From contig NZ_JAOWKY010000002.1 of NCBI RefSeq assembly GCF_025751435.1, positions 542,783-606,782 of the forward strand: 64,000 bases of DNA, in the 5' to 3' direction. The notes beneath the pieces are model-generated. The model made no database searches. It was not told where the DNA came from and saw only the letters and a program-made list of their open reading frames with translations. Below, piece after piece: positions 8,674-17,989 of the stretch (position 1 is its first letter; each line of letters begins with the position of its first letter). The translations under genes were made by a program, and so were the position numbers. The stretch comes from Albidovulum marisflavi (GTDB lineage: Bacteria > Pseudomonadota > Alphaproteobacteria > Rhodobacterales > Rhodobacteraceae).

Positions 8674-10662
8674 TCACTGATCCAGGAAGCTCCTCAGCTT
8701 GCGGCTGCGGCTCGGATGCTTCAGCTTCCTGAGCGCCTTTGCTTCGATCTGGCGGATGCGTTCGCGGGTGACGGAGAACTGCTGGCCCACCTCTTCGAGC
8801 GTGTGATCGGTGTTCATGCCGATGCCGAAACGCATCCGCAGAACCCGCTCCTCGCGCGGGGTCAGCGAGGCCAGGACCCGCGTCGTCGTTTCCTTCAGGT
8901 TTTCCTGGATGGCGCTGTCCAGCGGCAGGATCGCGTTCTTGTCCTCGATGAAGTCGCCAAGCTGGCTGTCCTCCTCGTCGCCGATGGGCGTTTCGAGGCT
9001 GATCGGCTCCTTCGCGATCTTCATCACCTTGCGGACTTTCTCCAGCGGCATCTGGAGCTTTTCGGCCAGTTCCTCGGGCGTCGGTTCGCGGCCGATCTCG
9101 TGCAGCATCTGGCGGCCGGTGCGGACCAGCTTGTTGATCGTCTCGATCATGTGGACCGGGATGCGGATCGTGCGGGCCTGGTCGGCAATCGAGCGGGTGA
9201 TCGCCTGACGGATCCACCATGTTGCATAAGTGGAAAACTTGTAGCCGCGGCGGTATTCGAACTTGTCCACCGCCTTCATCAGGCCGATGTTCCCTTCCTG
9301 AATGAGATCAAGGAATTGCAGGCCGCGGTTCGTGTATTTCTTGGCGATGGAGATAACGAGGCGAAGGTTCGCTTCCACCATTTCCTTCTTTGCCTGACGG
9401 GCTTCCTTTTCACCCTTCTGGACCTGGCTGACGATGCGGCGGAACTCCTGGATGTCGACGCCGACATACTGGCCGACCTGCGCCATCTCTGCGCGCAGGT
9501 CTTCCACCTTGCCCTGGCTTCTTTCCAGCAGCGTCTGCCAGCCGCGACCCGACTTTTCCGCCATGCGGTCGACCCAGGTCGGGTCCAGCTCGTAGCCGCG
9601 GTATTCGTCGATGAATTCGCGCCGGTTGATGCGGGCGGCGTCCGCCAGCTTCACCATGTTCGAGTCGATCTGCATGATCTTGCGGTTGATGCCGTAGAGC
9701 TGGTCGATCAGCGCCTCGATGCGGTTGTTGTGCAGGTGCAGTTCGTTCACCAGCAGCACAATCTCGGAGCGCAGCTTCTGATAGGCGGCCTCGTCCGAAA
9801 GCGAGAAGGTGTCGTCCTCGTTCAACGTCGCGGACATGCGCTGGTCCTGCATGTCGGCCAGCTTGGCGTAGTCGCGCGCGATGATTTCCAGCGTTTCCAG
9901 CACGCGCGGCTTCAGCGTCGCTTCCATCGCGGCAAGCGACATGTTGGAGCCGTCGTCCTCGTCCTCGTCGTCATCGTTGCGCGCAATCGGGTTGCCGTCC
10001 GCGTCCAGCTCCGGTTCGTCCGCGTTCTGGCGCTTGGGCTGCTGGGACTCCGAGACGTCACCCATCACCGGCTCGTCGATATCGCCATCGCCGTCCAGAT
10101 TCCGCCCGAAAGTCGCCTCGAGGTCGATCACGTCGCGAAGCAGGATGTCTTCGTTGAGCAGTTCGTCGCGCCAGATCGTGATTGCCTGGAAGGTCAGAGG
10201 GCTTTCGCAAAGCCCGGCGATCATCGTGTTGCGCCCGGCCTCGATCCGCTTCGCGATGGCGATCTCGCCCTCACGAGACAGCAGCTCGACCGAGCCCATT
10301 TCGCGCAGGTACATCCGCACCGGATCATCGGTCCGGTCCAGCGTTTCGCCGGCGGAGCTGGCGATAGCCACCTCACGAGAGCCCGAGGTTTCGACGACCG
10401 CACCGCCCTGGGACGGCTCGTCCTCGGCTTCCTCCTCCTCAATCACGTTGATGCCCATCTCGGAGAGCATCGACATCACATCCTCGATCTGTTCCGAGGA
10501 CACCTGTTCCGGCGGCAGAACCTGGTTCAGCTGGTCATAGGTGATGTAGCCACGCTCGCGCGCGTCGGCGATCATCTTCTTGACCGCGGCCTGGCTCATG
10601 TCGAGCGTATGCTCGTTGTCATCGCCTTCCGGTTTCTGGTCGTCGGTGTCTTTGGCGGCCAT
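8674..10662 (-). CDS. rpoD: RNA polymerase primary sigma factor RpoD
   Basis: The housekeeping sigma-70 factor, 662 residues. N-terminal region 1.1 ([20 protein letters not shown]) is followed by a long acidic non-conserved insert. Region 2 is at about 432-502 with the core-binding, -10-reading and melting residues in [20 protein letters not shown] and [15 protein letters not shown]. Region 3 and region 4 follow, with the helix-turn-helix [17 protein letters not shown] near the C-terminus. The start at 10662 is favoured because AAGGAG sits 6 bases upstream; the ATG at 10680 lies in front of this ribosome binding site. It lies downstream of dnaG, the common alphaproteobacterial order. Confidence 0.97.
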   Translation of the reverse strand: MAAKDTDDQKPEGDDNEHTLDMSQAAVKKMIADARERGYITYDQLNQVLPPEQVSSEQIEDVMSMLSEMGINVIEEEEAEDEPSQGGAVVETSGSREVAIASSAGETLDRTDDPVRMYLREMGSVELLSREGEIAIAKRIEAGRNTMIAGLCESPLTFQAITIWRDELLNEDILLRDVIDLEATFGRNLDGDGDIDEPVMGDVSESQQPKRQNADEPELDADGNPIARNDDDEDEDDGSNMSLAAMEATLKPRVLETLEIIARDYAKLADMQDQRMSATLNEDDTFSLSDEAAYQKLRSEIVLLVNELHLHNNRIEALIDQLYGINRKIMQIDSNMVKLADAARINRREFIDEYRGYELDPTWVDRMAEKSGRGWQTLLERSQGKVEDLRAEMAQVGQYVGVDIQEFRRIVSQVQKGEKEARQAKKEMVEANLRLVISIAKKYTNRGLQFLDLIQEGNIGLMKAVDKFEYRRGYKFSTYATWWIRQAITRSIADQARTIRIPVHMIETINKLVRTGRQMLHEIGREPTPEELAEKLQMPLEKVRKVMKIAKEPISLETPIGDEEDSQLGDFIEDKNAILPLDSAIQENLKETTTRVLASLTPREERVLRMRFGIGMNTDHTLEEVGQQFSVTRERIRQIEAKALRKLKHPSRSRKLRSFLDQ

Positions 10663-10757
10663 AGGCGCTCCTTCGGTCATCGTCGGGCGAATCGCACAGG
10701 GCGAATCGACTAAGTGTTTCTATCGAATCGTGACGGCGAATCACAGGGCAGGCGGCA

Positions 10758-12722
10758 TCAGTGCCGCTTCTTCTCCCAAACCGCGCGATCTATCAGGTTC
10801 TGCAGCTGCGCCGACAGCGCGGCGCGGTCCTCTCCCATGTCGCTGTCGTCGTCAAGTTTTGAGCGTTCGGCCTTGTGACGGGCAGCCGCGGCCTGGCTGA
10901 GACGCCAGGTAAGGCCCTCATCCACGAGCCCGGTCAGATCCTCCATCGCCTCTTCGACTTCGGCTGCGGCACCCCGTCGCGCCTCTAGCTTCGCCAACTC
11001 TTCTGCCAGACACATCGTGGCCAGATCGCTGTCCTCGAAATTGCGAACCGGGGGGGCGATGCGGACGTGGGCAAGCGACATGAGCTTTTCAAGGTCATCG
11101 CCCGCCTGAGCCGCGATTTTGTTCCGAAACGCGCCCGGGTCAACCGCGATCGCGGGATCGTGCGAGGCCAGAAGCAGCGCATGGCGCAACCGGTCATGGC
11201 CCGGATCGCGCATCGCGACCGTCTCCAGCTGGCTTTCGAAGCGCGTAACGCAGGCGGGATGCGTCAGGCAAATGGCAAGTATCATGGCCTCGCGCAGGTG
11301 TTCCTCGACCTCCGCGCCGCCGGGCGTCGCCAGAAGCGAGGTCCGGGTGACCGGCAACGGCGCGTCGGGCACGAACGGCCGCCCCTTTCCCGGCGCCATC
11401 CGCGCTGCCCGCGTTCCCGGCTGCGGTGCGCGGCGATTGGTGCCGAACAGCTCCCACCTCAGCCGCTTGATCTCCTCGCCGTAATGGCTGCGGATCGAGG
11501 GGTCAGCGATCTTGCGCAGGGTTTCGCGCAGGGTCTTGTCCAGCGCCGCCTTGCGTTCGGGACTGTCGAATATCTTGCCTTCGGTCTCTCTCTGCCAAAG
11601 CAGGTTGACCATCGGCTGCGCCGCTTCCAGCAGGTTGCGCATCGCCTGTGCGCCCCGCGCGCGGATCAGGTCGTCGGGGTCCATGCCCTCGGGCAGGATG
11701 ACGAAACGCAGACCATAGCCCGCCTCGAGCATGGGCAGGGCAAGGTCGATCAGGCGCATGGCCGCGCGGATGCCGGCCGCGTCCCCGTCAAGCATCACCA
11801 GGGGTTCATGGTGGATGCGCCACAGAAGCCTCAGCTGGTCTTCGGTTACGGCGGTGCCCAGCGGGGCGACGGCCGCGTGAAGCCCCGCCGTCACCAAGGC
11901 GATCACGTCCATGTAGCCTTCGGCGACGATCAGGGGCTCACCCTTGCCGGCGGCCTCGCGCGCGGGACCGTGGTTGTAAAGGCTGCGGCCCTTGTCGAAC
12001 AGCTCGGTTTCGGGGGAGTTCAGGTATTTCGCGCTGTCGGCCGGGTCCATCGCCCGCCCGCCGAAGGCGATACAGCGGCCGCGCGCATCGCGGATCGGGA
12101 ACATGATCCGGTTGCGAAACGTGTCGTAGGGCGCCTTGCCCCCGGCGACGGGCTTGGCAAGTCCGGCGGCAAGGATCAATTCGTCCTCGATGCCCTTGGC
12201 CTTCAGGTGATCCCAAAGCCCGCGCCAACCCTCGGGGGCAAACCCGATCTCGAACCGGTCACGGTCTGCCTCGGACAGCTTGCGCTTGGCCAGGTAGTCG
12301 CGCGCGCCCGCGCCCGTGCCGGTGCGTAGCTGCATGCGGTAGTGCTGGACGGCCGCTTCCATGACCTCGGCCAGCTGGCTGCGTCGGTCGGCCCTTTCGG
12401 CGGCCTGCGGATCGCGCGCGGGCATCTGCATGCCCGCCTCGCGTGCGAGGACCTCGATCGCCTCCATGAAGCCCATGTTCTCGGCCTCTCGCAGGAAGCT
12501 GACGGCATCGCCCTTGGCGTGGCAGCCAAAGCAATAGTAGTAGCCCTTGCGGTCGTCGACATGGAAGCTGGCGGTCTTTTCCTGGTGGAACGGACAGGGC
12601 GCCCAAAGGTCGCCCTTGGCCTGGTTGGACTTGCGGTTGTCCCACGTCACCTTTCGCCCCACGACGCGCGACAGCGACGTGCGGTTCCTCAGTTCATCAA
12701 GAAATCCGGGGGGCAGACTCAT
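10758..12722 (-). CDS. dnaG: DNA primase DnaG
   Basis: Primase makes RNA primers at the replication fork. In 654 residues the N-terminal zinc-binding domain has Cys43, His46, Cys64 and Cys67 (APCPFHQEKT and YYYCFGCHAKG). The TOPRIM catalytic core shows VAEGYMDV and DGDAAG, and the C-terminal helicase-binding region follows. Length is normal for the alphaproteobacterial family. It is followed by rpoD on the same strand with a 95-base gap. Confidence 0.97.
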   Translation of the reverse strand: MSLPPGFLDELRNRTSLSRVVGRKVTWDNRKSNQAKGDLWAPCPFHQEKTASFHVDDRKGYYYCFGCHAKGDAVSFLREAENMGFMEAIEVLAREAGMQMPARDPQAAERADRRSQLAEVMEAAVQHYRMQLRTGTGAGARDYLAKRKLSEADRDRFEIGFAPEGWRGLWDHLKAKGIEDELILAAGLAKPVAGGKAPYDTFRNRIMFPIRDARGRCIAFGGRAMDPADSAKYLNSPETELFDKGRSLYNHGPAREAAGKGEPLIVAEGYMDVIALVTAGLHAAVAPLGTAVTEDQLRLLWRIHHEPLVMLDGDAAGIRAAMRLIDLALPMLEAGYGLRFVILPEGMDPDDLIRARGAQAMRNLLEAAQPMVNLLWQRETEGKIFDSPERKAALDKTLRETLRKIADPSIRSHYGEEIKRLRWELFGTNRRAPQPGTRAARMAPGKGRPFVPDAPLPVTRTSLLATPGGAEVEEHLREAMILAICLTHPACVTRFESQLETVAMRDPGHDRLRHALLLASHDPAIAVDPGAFRNKIAAQAGDDLEKLMSLAHVRIAPPVRNFEDSDLATMCLAEELAKLEARRGAAAEVEEAMEDLTGLVDEGLTWRLSQAAAARHKAERSKLDDDSDMGEDRAALSAQLQNLIDRAVWEKKRH

Positions 12723-12760
12723 CCCGCGAATATCGGCCCTTGCGGGCCGATCGGCAAGGG

Positions 12761-13300
12761 TCAGACCGCAGCCCGGGCTGCGAGCGCCTTCATGGCGTGA
12801 TGAAGCTCATGCACTGCCGTCGCCGCCATGGACCGGAAGACCATGATGTCGAAGATCCCCGGCGCGGGAGAGATCAGGATCATCATCATGTGCCCAAGTT
12901 GCGATCGCGCGGCCTGTCCGGGCGCGAAGGCGCGCAGATCCAGCGGGACAAGACGGGCCAGAACGTCCGCTGCCCCCGGCCCCTCAAGCCGAATCCTTGC
13001 CCATCCGTCGGTTTGGTCGGTCAGCGCGGCAAGCCCCGCAAGCGTGTCAGGGTCGGCACCGATCAGGAAGGCCTGATCACGCCCCGTCCATGTGATCGAC
13101 GCCCGATCCTTCGCGATCACGCGGTTGGGCTCGGGCCAGGCAAGCCCAAGCTTCTTGAGGGCGGCGGCCAGTTTGGTCTTCTGGCCGCGGAGCGGTGCGA
13201 CCGATGTCACGCGGTCCCCCACCAGTTCCCTCAGCGTCAGGGCGCCGCAGGTGACGGGCAAAAGCGCCTCGCACGGGGTCTTTTCGATCAGCCTAGCCAC
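12761..13300 (-). CDS. soxG: Sarcosine oxidase gamma subunit
   Basis: The 179-residue gamma subunit of heterotetrameric sarcosine oxidase, which demethylates sarcosine to glycine with transfer of the one-carbon unit to tetrahydrofolate. It is recognised by its overall gamma-subunit pattern (LAALKKLGLAWPEPNR, SQLGHMMMILISPAPG, FDIMVFRSMA) and by position: the start overlaps the soxA stop by 8 bases. It is the last gene of the soxBDAG operon and 38 bases upstream of dnaG. Confidence 0.9.
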   Translation of the reverse strand: MARLIEKTPCEALLPVTCGALTLRELVGDRVTSVAPLRGQKTKLAAALKKLGLAWPEPNRVIAKDRASITWTGRDQAFLIGADPDTLAGLAALTDQTDGWARIRLEGPGAADVLARLVPLDLRAFAPGQAARSQLGHMMMILISPAPGIFDIMVFRSMAATAVHELHHAMKALAARAAV

Positions 13301-16229
13301 GGGCGCGCCCTCCCTCGGGGTCGAAGAACACGGGGTTTACCACCTCGCACAGGATATCGTTGCCGCGCACATGGTCGACCAGGCGCACGGTTTCGCCATG
13401 GCGGGCGCGACCGTTCCTGAGGAACGCGAGCCCAAGGTGGGTCTTGAGCGTGGGCGACCAGCAAACCGAGGTCACGTAGCCCTGGTCATTCGCGGAGACC
13501 GGCTTGGCGTCCTTGTCGAAAAGGTGCGCGCCCGCGCCGAAACCCTTGGTCGGCTGAACCGGGCGCAGGCCGACAAGCTGCTCGCGCTCCGGCCCGGAAA
13601 GACCCGGCCGCTGGCTTGCCGCCTTGCCGATGCAGTCCTTCTTCTTCGACACCATGCCCTGCAGGCCGATGTCGAATGCGGTGGTCCGGCCGTGGATCTC
13701 GGCATGGGTTATGAAGCCCTTTTCGATCCGCAGGACGTTGAGCGCCTCCATCCCGTAGGCGCCACCGCCCATGCTTTCGGCCCGCGCGACCAGATCGCGG
13801 AACAGCCCCTCGCCAAAGCGGGAAGGCACCGCGATCTCGTACCCAGCCTCGCCCGAGAACGAGATGCGGAAAAGCCGGGCTGGAACGCCCCGGATCTCGA
13901 TTTCGCCACAGCCCATGAAGGGGAAATCGGCATCTTCAAGCGGCGCCAGCAGCATCGAGTTCAGCAATTCGCGCGACCTGGGCCCTGCAACCGCGAACTG
14001 CGCCCACTGCTCGGTGACCGAGATCATGTGCACGTCCCAGTCCGGGCAATGCGCCTGGTGGACGAACTCCAGATGGCGCATCACGAGCCCCGCCGCGGCG
14101 GTCGTCGTCGTCATCAGATAGTGGTTCTCGCCCAGCCGCGCGGTTGTGCCGTCGTCCAGAACAAGTCCGTCCTCGCGCAGCATCAGCCCGTAACGGACGC
14201 GACCGACGGGAAGGGTCGAGAAGGTGTTGGTGTAGACGAAGTCAAGGAAACGCGCCGCGTCCTTGCCTTGTATGTCGATCTTGCCAAGGGTCGAAACATC
14301 GCAGACGCCCGCCGCCTCGCGCACCGCCATGACCTCTCGGTCGCAGGACTCGCGCCATGTCTTTTCACCCGGGCGCGGGAAGTAGGACGGCCGGTACCAC
14401 AGCCCCGCCTCGAGCATGGGCGCGCCACGTTCAACACTTGCCTTGTGCGAGGTCGTGAACCGTTGCGGCGCGAAACCCGCGCCCTGCCCGCCCGCGCCCA
14501 TCGCGGCAATGGACACGGGAACGAAGGGCGGGCGGAAGGTTGTCGTTCCGGTTTCGGGAATTCCGCGGCCCGTCGCGTCGGCCAGGACGGCAAGCGCGGA
14601 GATGTTGGAATTCTTTCCCTGATCCGGCGCCATGCCCTGGGTGGTGTACCGCTTCATATGCTCGACCGAGCGGTAGTTTTCCTGTGCGGCCAGCCGCACG
14701 TCCTTGGTCGTGACGTCGTTGGCGAAATCAAGCCACGCGCGGCCCTTGCCTTCGGTCACCTCCCAGAAGGCCGTGATCCGCGTGCCACCGTTTTCGGCGT
14801 TCGGCAGATCGATCGACTTCGCCTCGATCCCGAGGTCGGACAGCGCGGCCTCGGCCGCCCGGCGGCCATCGGCCAGGGCGCCCGCGGTGGTCATGACGCC
14901 CGCCGCCGCGCCGCAGGCGGTCAGCCCCGGCACCATGCCGGGCTTCGGAACGAAGGCGGCAATCGTGTCGTCCCACGCGGGGCGGCCGTTCATGTGGCAG
15001 GTCAGATGCAGCGCCGGGTTCCAACCACCCGAGACGGCCAGGCAGTCAGCCTCTATCCGTTCCTCGCCCGATGCCGTGGTCACGGTGATCTCGCGCAGGC
15101 CCAGTCGACCGCGCGTGCCAGTCACCTGACCGCCCGAAATCACGCGATAGCCTGCGGGCTGGGGCGCGTCTTCGCGCACGTCGATCAGCGCCGCGACCTC
15201 AACCCCCGCGGCGACAAGGTCACGCGCGGTGCGATGGGCATCGTCGTTGTTTGCGAAGATCGCGACACGCCGCCCAGACGCCACACCCCAGCGGTTCAGA
15301 TAGGCGCGCACCGCACCGGCGGTCATCACGCCGGGACGGTCGTTCATCGGAAACGCTATCTGGCGCTCGTGCGCGCCGGCGGCAAGGATCGTGCGCCGTG
15401 CCACGATCCGCCAGAAACACTCGCGCGGCAGTTCGGCGGGCGCGTTCGCCAGGTGCAGGCCCACACGTTCCAGCGCACCATAGGTACCGTCGTCGTAGGC
15501 ACCGGTCACGGTCGTGCGGGTCATGAGACGAACGTTGGGCATGGCTTCAAGCTCTGCCAGAACCTCGTCTGCCCACAGATGCGCAGGCTTGCCGTCTATC
15601 TCTTCGGATTCTGCCAGCAGGCGGCCACCCATGCGGGCGTCTTCTTCGGCCAGGATCACATCGGCCCCCGAACGCGCCGCCGTCAGCGCCGCCATGAGGC
15701 CCGCAGGCCCGGACCCGACGACCAGCACATCACAGAATGCGAAGGCCTTTTCATAGCTCTCGTCGTTGTGCTTGCCCGACAGCGCGCCAAGGCCCGCGGC
15801 GCGGCGGATCAGAGGTTCGTAGACGCGTTCCCAGAAGGCCCGCGGCCACATGAATGTCTTGTAGTAGAAGCCGGCGCTGAAGAAGGGCGCCATCAGGTCA
15901 TTGACCTGCATCATGTCGAACGCCAGCGACGGCCAGCGGTTCTGGCTTTTCGCCTCAAGCCCCGGAAAAACTTCCTGCATCGTCGCGCGCACGTTCGGAA
16001 CCATACGGGCGCCCTGCCCCACGGTGACCAGCGCGTTGGGATCCTCGGAGCCCGCCGTCATCACGCCGCGCGGGCGGTGATACTTGAAGGACCGCCCGAT
16101 CAGCCGGTTCCCCCCAGCCAGAAGCGCGGATGCCAAAGTGTCGCCCGCGAAGCCGACGTGGTCCCGTCCGTCGAAGCGGAACCCGACACTTGCGCCGCGA
16201 TCGATAAGGCCCTTGCCCGCGATCCTCAT
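13293..16229 (-). CDS. soxA: Sarcosine oxidase alpha subunit
   Basis: The 978-residue alpha subunit has an N-terminal domain related to a ferredoxin fold (GASVGFRFDGR and YHRPRGVMTAGSEDPNAL), a Rossmann dinucleotide site VGSGPAGLMA at 171-180 for NAD, and a C-terminal aminomethyltransferase-like domain (from about residue 590) that takes up the methyl unit with tetrahydrofolate. The ATG at 16229 overlaps the soxD stop in an ATGA. A longer upstream frame exists but only repeats soxD sequence out of frame. The operon order B-D-A-G is canonical. Confidence 0.95.
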   Translation of the reverse strand: MRIAGKGLIDRGASVGFRFDGRDHVGFAGDTLASALLAGGNRLIGRSFKYHRPRGVMTAGSEDPNALVTVGQGARMVPNVRATMQEVFPGLEAKSQNRWPSLAFDMMQVNDLMAPFFSAGFYYKTFMWPRAFWERVYEPLIRRAAGLGALSGKHNDESYEKAFAFCDVLVVGSGPAGLMAALTAARSGADVILAEEDARMGGRLLAESEEIDGKPAHLWADEVLAELEAMPNVRLMTRTTVTGAYDDGTYGALERVGLHLANAPAELPRECFWRIVARRTILAAGAHERQIAFPMNDRPGVMTAGAVRAYLNRWGVASGRRVAIFANNDDAHRTARDLVAAGVEVAALIDVREDAPQPAGYRVISGGQVTGTRGRLGLREITVTTASGEERIEADCLAVSGGWNPALHLTCHMNGRPAWDDTIAAFVPKPGMVPGLTACGAAAGVMTTAGALADGRRAAEAALSDLGIEAKSIDLPNAENGGTRITAFWEVTEGKGRAWLDFANDVTTKDVRLAAQENYRSVEHMKRYTTQGMAPDQGKNSNISALAVLADATGRGIPETGTTTFRPPFVPVSIAAMGAGGQGAGFAPQRFTTSHKASVERGAPMLEAGLWYRPSYFPRPGEKTWRESCDREVMAVREAAGVCDVSTLGKIDIQGKDAARFLDFVYTNTFSTLPVGRVRYGLMLREDGLVLDDGTTARLGENHYLMTTTTAAAGLVMRHLEFVHQAHCPDWDVHMISVTEQWAQFAVAGPRSRELLNSMLLAPLEDADFPFMGCGEIEIRGVPARLFRISFSGEAGYEIAVPSRFGEGLFRDLVARAESMGGGAYGMEALNVLRIEKGFITHAEIHGRTTAFDIGLQGMVSKKKDCIGKAASQRPGLSGPEREQLVGLRPVQPTKGFGAGAHLFDKDAKPVSANDQGYVTSVCWSPTLKTHLGLAFLRNGRARHGETVRLVDHVRGNDILCEVVNPVFFDPEGGRARG

Positions 16230-16576
16230 TCTTCTGTCCCTTTCGGCTCGGGTTTGGTCGCTTGCGGCTTGATTTCCCTCAGATCGCCCTCTTGGTAGAC
16301 GAACTTGTCGCGCCGGCTGTTGCGTTCGCTGACAAGCCGCGTGCCAAGGATCGCGTGGGTGACGGTGTTGCGCGTCACTTCGATCCAAGATGAGCAGCCC
16401 ATCTCGTGATACCACAGGTCGCGTGTTTCGCCGGCCGGGTTGTCACGAAGGTGCAGATAGTCATTCCAGGCTTCGGGCACGGCGCCCGCATCCGGGCGAT
16501 CGGCATAGACCGCATCGCCGTAGTAGTAGAATTCACGCCGGTCGCGGGTGCCGCACAGGGGGCAGGTAATGCGCAT
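16226..16576 (-). CDS. soxD: Sarcosine oxidase delta subunit
   Basis: The delta subunit is a small zinc-binding protein. In 116 residues the likely zinc ligands are visible as Cys5 and Cys8 (TCPLCGTRD) with His57 and Cys61 (WYHEMGCSSW), matching the family's zinc site. The C-terminus is charged and lysine-rich. It lies 11 bases after soxB and overlaps soxA by four bases, as expected in a translationally coupled operon. Confidence 0.95.
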   Translation of the reverse strand: MRITCPLCGTRDRREFYYYGDAVYADRPDAGAVPEAWNDYLHLRDNPAGETRDLWYHEMGCSSWIEVTRNTVTHAILGTRLVSERNSRRDKFVYQEGDLREIKPQATKPEPKGTEE

Positions 16577-16587
16577 GTCGTTCTACC

Positions 16588-17838
16588 TCAGTGCAGGTTG
16601 TGCTGGCTGCCCGTGCCTTCCTCGTCGAGGAGGTGGCCGGTCACGAAGCGGTCAAGGCGGAAACGGCGGGCGACCTCATGCGACTCTCCGGTTGCCATGA
16701 GATGCGCCATGCACCAACCCGAGGCGGGCACGGCCTTGAAGCCGCCGTAGTTCCAGCCGCAGTCGATGAAGAGCCCGTCGATATGGGTCCGGTCGATGAT
16801 CGGGGATCCGTCGGGCGTCATGTCCATGATGCCGCCCCAGGACCGCAGCACCTTGGCCTTGCCGATCATCGGCATCAGCGTCATGCCGGCCTCCATCACA
16901 TGCTCGACCATCGGCAGGTTCCCCCGCGCGGCGTAGGAGGCGTAGAAGTCCAGGTCGCCACCAAAGACAAGACCGCCCTTGTCGGACTGGCTGATGTAAA
17001 AGTGTCCCATGCCGAAGCTGACGACATGGTCGATCACCGGCTTTAGCCCTTCGGTCACGAAGGCCTGCAGGATGTGGCTTTCGACCGGCAGGCGCATGCC
17101 CGCCATGGCCGCGACCTGACCCGAGCGCCCCGCGACGATGATCCCCACCTTCTTTGCCCGGATCGCACCGCGCGTGGTCTGAACCCCGGTCACCCGGCCG
17201 TCTTGAATGTCGATGCCCGTGACCTCGCAGTTCTGGATCAGGTCCACGCCGCGCCGGTCGGCGCCGCGCGCGTAACCCCAGGCGACCGCGTCGTGGCGCG
17301 CCGAGCCGCCGCGGCGGTGCAGAAGACCGCCGTAGATCGGAAAGCGCGTCTGCTCGAAATCCAGATAGGGCAGAAGCCGGCGCACGCCCTCGCGGTCAAG
17401 CAGTTCCGCGTCGTCGCCCTGGTTGATCATGGCGTTGCCACGCCGGGCGAAGGCATCACGCTGACCGTCGCTGTGGAACAGGTTGATCAGGCCCCGCTGC
17501 GAATGCATCACGTTGTAGTTCAGCTCGGATTCGAGCCCTTCCCACAGCTTCAGGGAGTGGGAATAGAACTCCTGGTTGCCGGGAAGGAAATAGTTGGCGC
17601 GCACGATCGTGGTGTTGCGCCCGACGTTGCCGCCGCCAAGGTAGCCCTTTTCCAGCACCGCGATGTTGGTCAGGCCGTGGTTCTTGGCCAGGTAGTAGGC
17701 CGTGGACAGACCGTGCCCGCCGCCCCCGATGATGATGATGTCGTATTCGGGCTTCGGATCGGGATCGCGCCAGGCCGGTTTCCAGCCCTTGTTGCCGCCA
17801 AGCCCCTCGGCAATGACCTTGAACCCCGAATATCGCAT
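16588..17838 (-). CDS. soxB: Sarcosine oxidase beta subunit
   Basis: The 416-residue beta subunit carries the sarcosine-oxidising flavin. The FAD-binding glycine motif IIIIGGGGHG lies at 34-43, and His174 in LLHRRGG is at the position of the covalent FMN His known for this family. A DAO-type fold follows (FGGDLDFYASY, SWGGIMDMTPDGSPIID, DCGWNYGGFKAVPASG). It is the first gene of soxB-soxD-soxA-soxG. Its promoter would lie in the roughly 110 bases between its start and the terminator of the TadG operon. Confidence 0.96.
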   Translation of the reverse strand: MRYSGFKVIAEGLGGNKGWKPAWRDPDPKPEYDIIIIGGGGHGLSTAYYLAKNHGLTNIAVLEKGYLGGGNVGRNTTIVRANYFLPGNQEFYSHSLKLWEGLESELNYNVMHSQRGLINLFHSDGQRDAFARRGNAMINQGDDAELLDREGVRRLLPYLDFEQTRFPIYGGLLHRRGGSARHDAVAWGYARGADRRGVDLIQNCEVTGIDIQDGRVTGVQTTRGAIRAKKVGIIVAGRSGQVAAMAGMRLPVESHILQAFVTEGLKPVIDHVVSFGMGHFYISQSDKGGLVFGGDLDFYASYAARGNLPMVEHVMEAGMTLMPMIGKAKVLRSWGGIMDMTPDGSPIIDRTHIDGLFIDCGWNYGGFKAVPASGWCMAHLMATGESHEVARRFRLDRFVTGHLLDEEGTGSQHNLH

Positions 17839-17946
17839 TCCCGCCTCCGCTTCGGCCGCCTCTGCAGCCTAGGCAGCAATGCTATCTTCTGCCAATCGCT
17901 TTCCAATAGCTTTGCGACAAAAGATGTCGGTATCAATCCAGGCAGG

Positions 17947-17983
17947 AAAAAAGCGCGCCGCGGCCTGGGTGGCGGCGGCGCGC
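17947..17983 (-). terminator. Rho-independent terminator of the TadE/TadG operon
   Basis: On the minus strand GCGCGCCGC (17983-17975), a loop, and GCGGCGCGC (17961-17953) form a 9-bp stem followed directly by six T (17952-17947). It begins six bases after the stop of the last TadG-like gene. It is one of the clearest intrinsic terminators in the window. Confidence 0.85.
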
Positions 17984-17989
17984 GTCAGT

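Noticed and set aside
8716..10713. 665-codon plus-strand frame opposite rpoD
   Set aside because: Antisense shadow of rpoD with no recognisable motifs. rpoD is certain.
13092..16298. 1068-codon plus-strand frame opposite soxG and soxA
   Set aside because: It covers two real minus-strand genes and has no domain signature or start signal.
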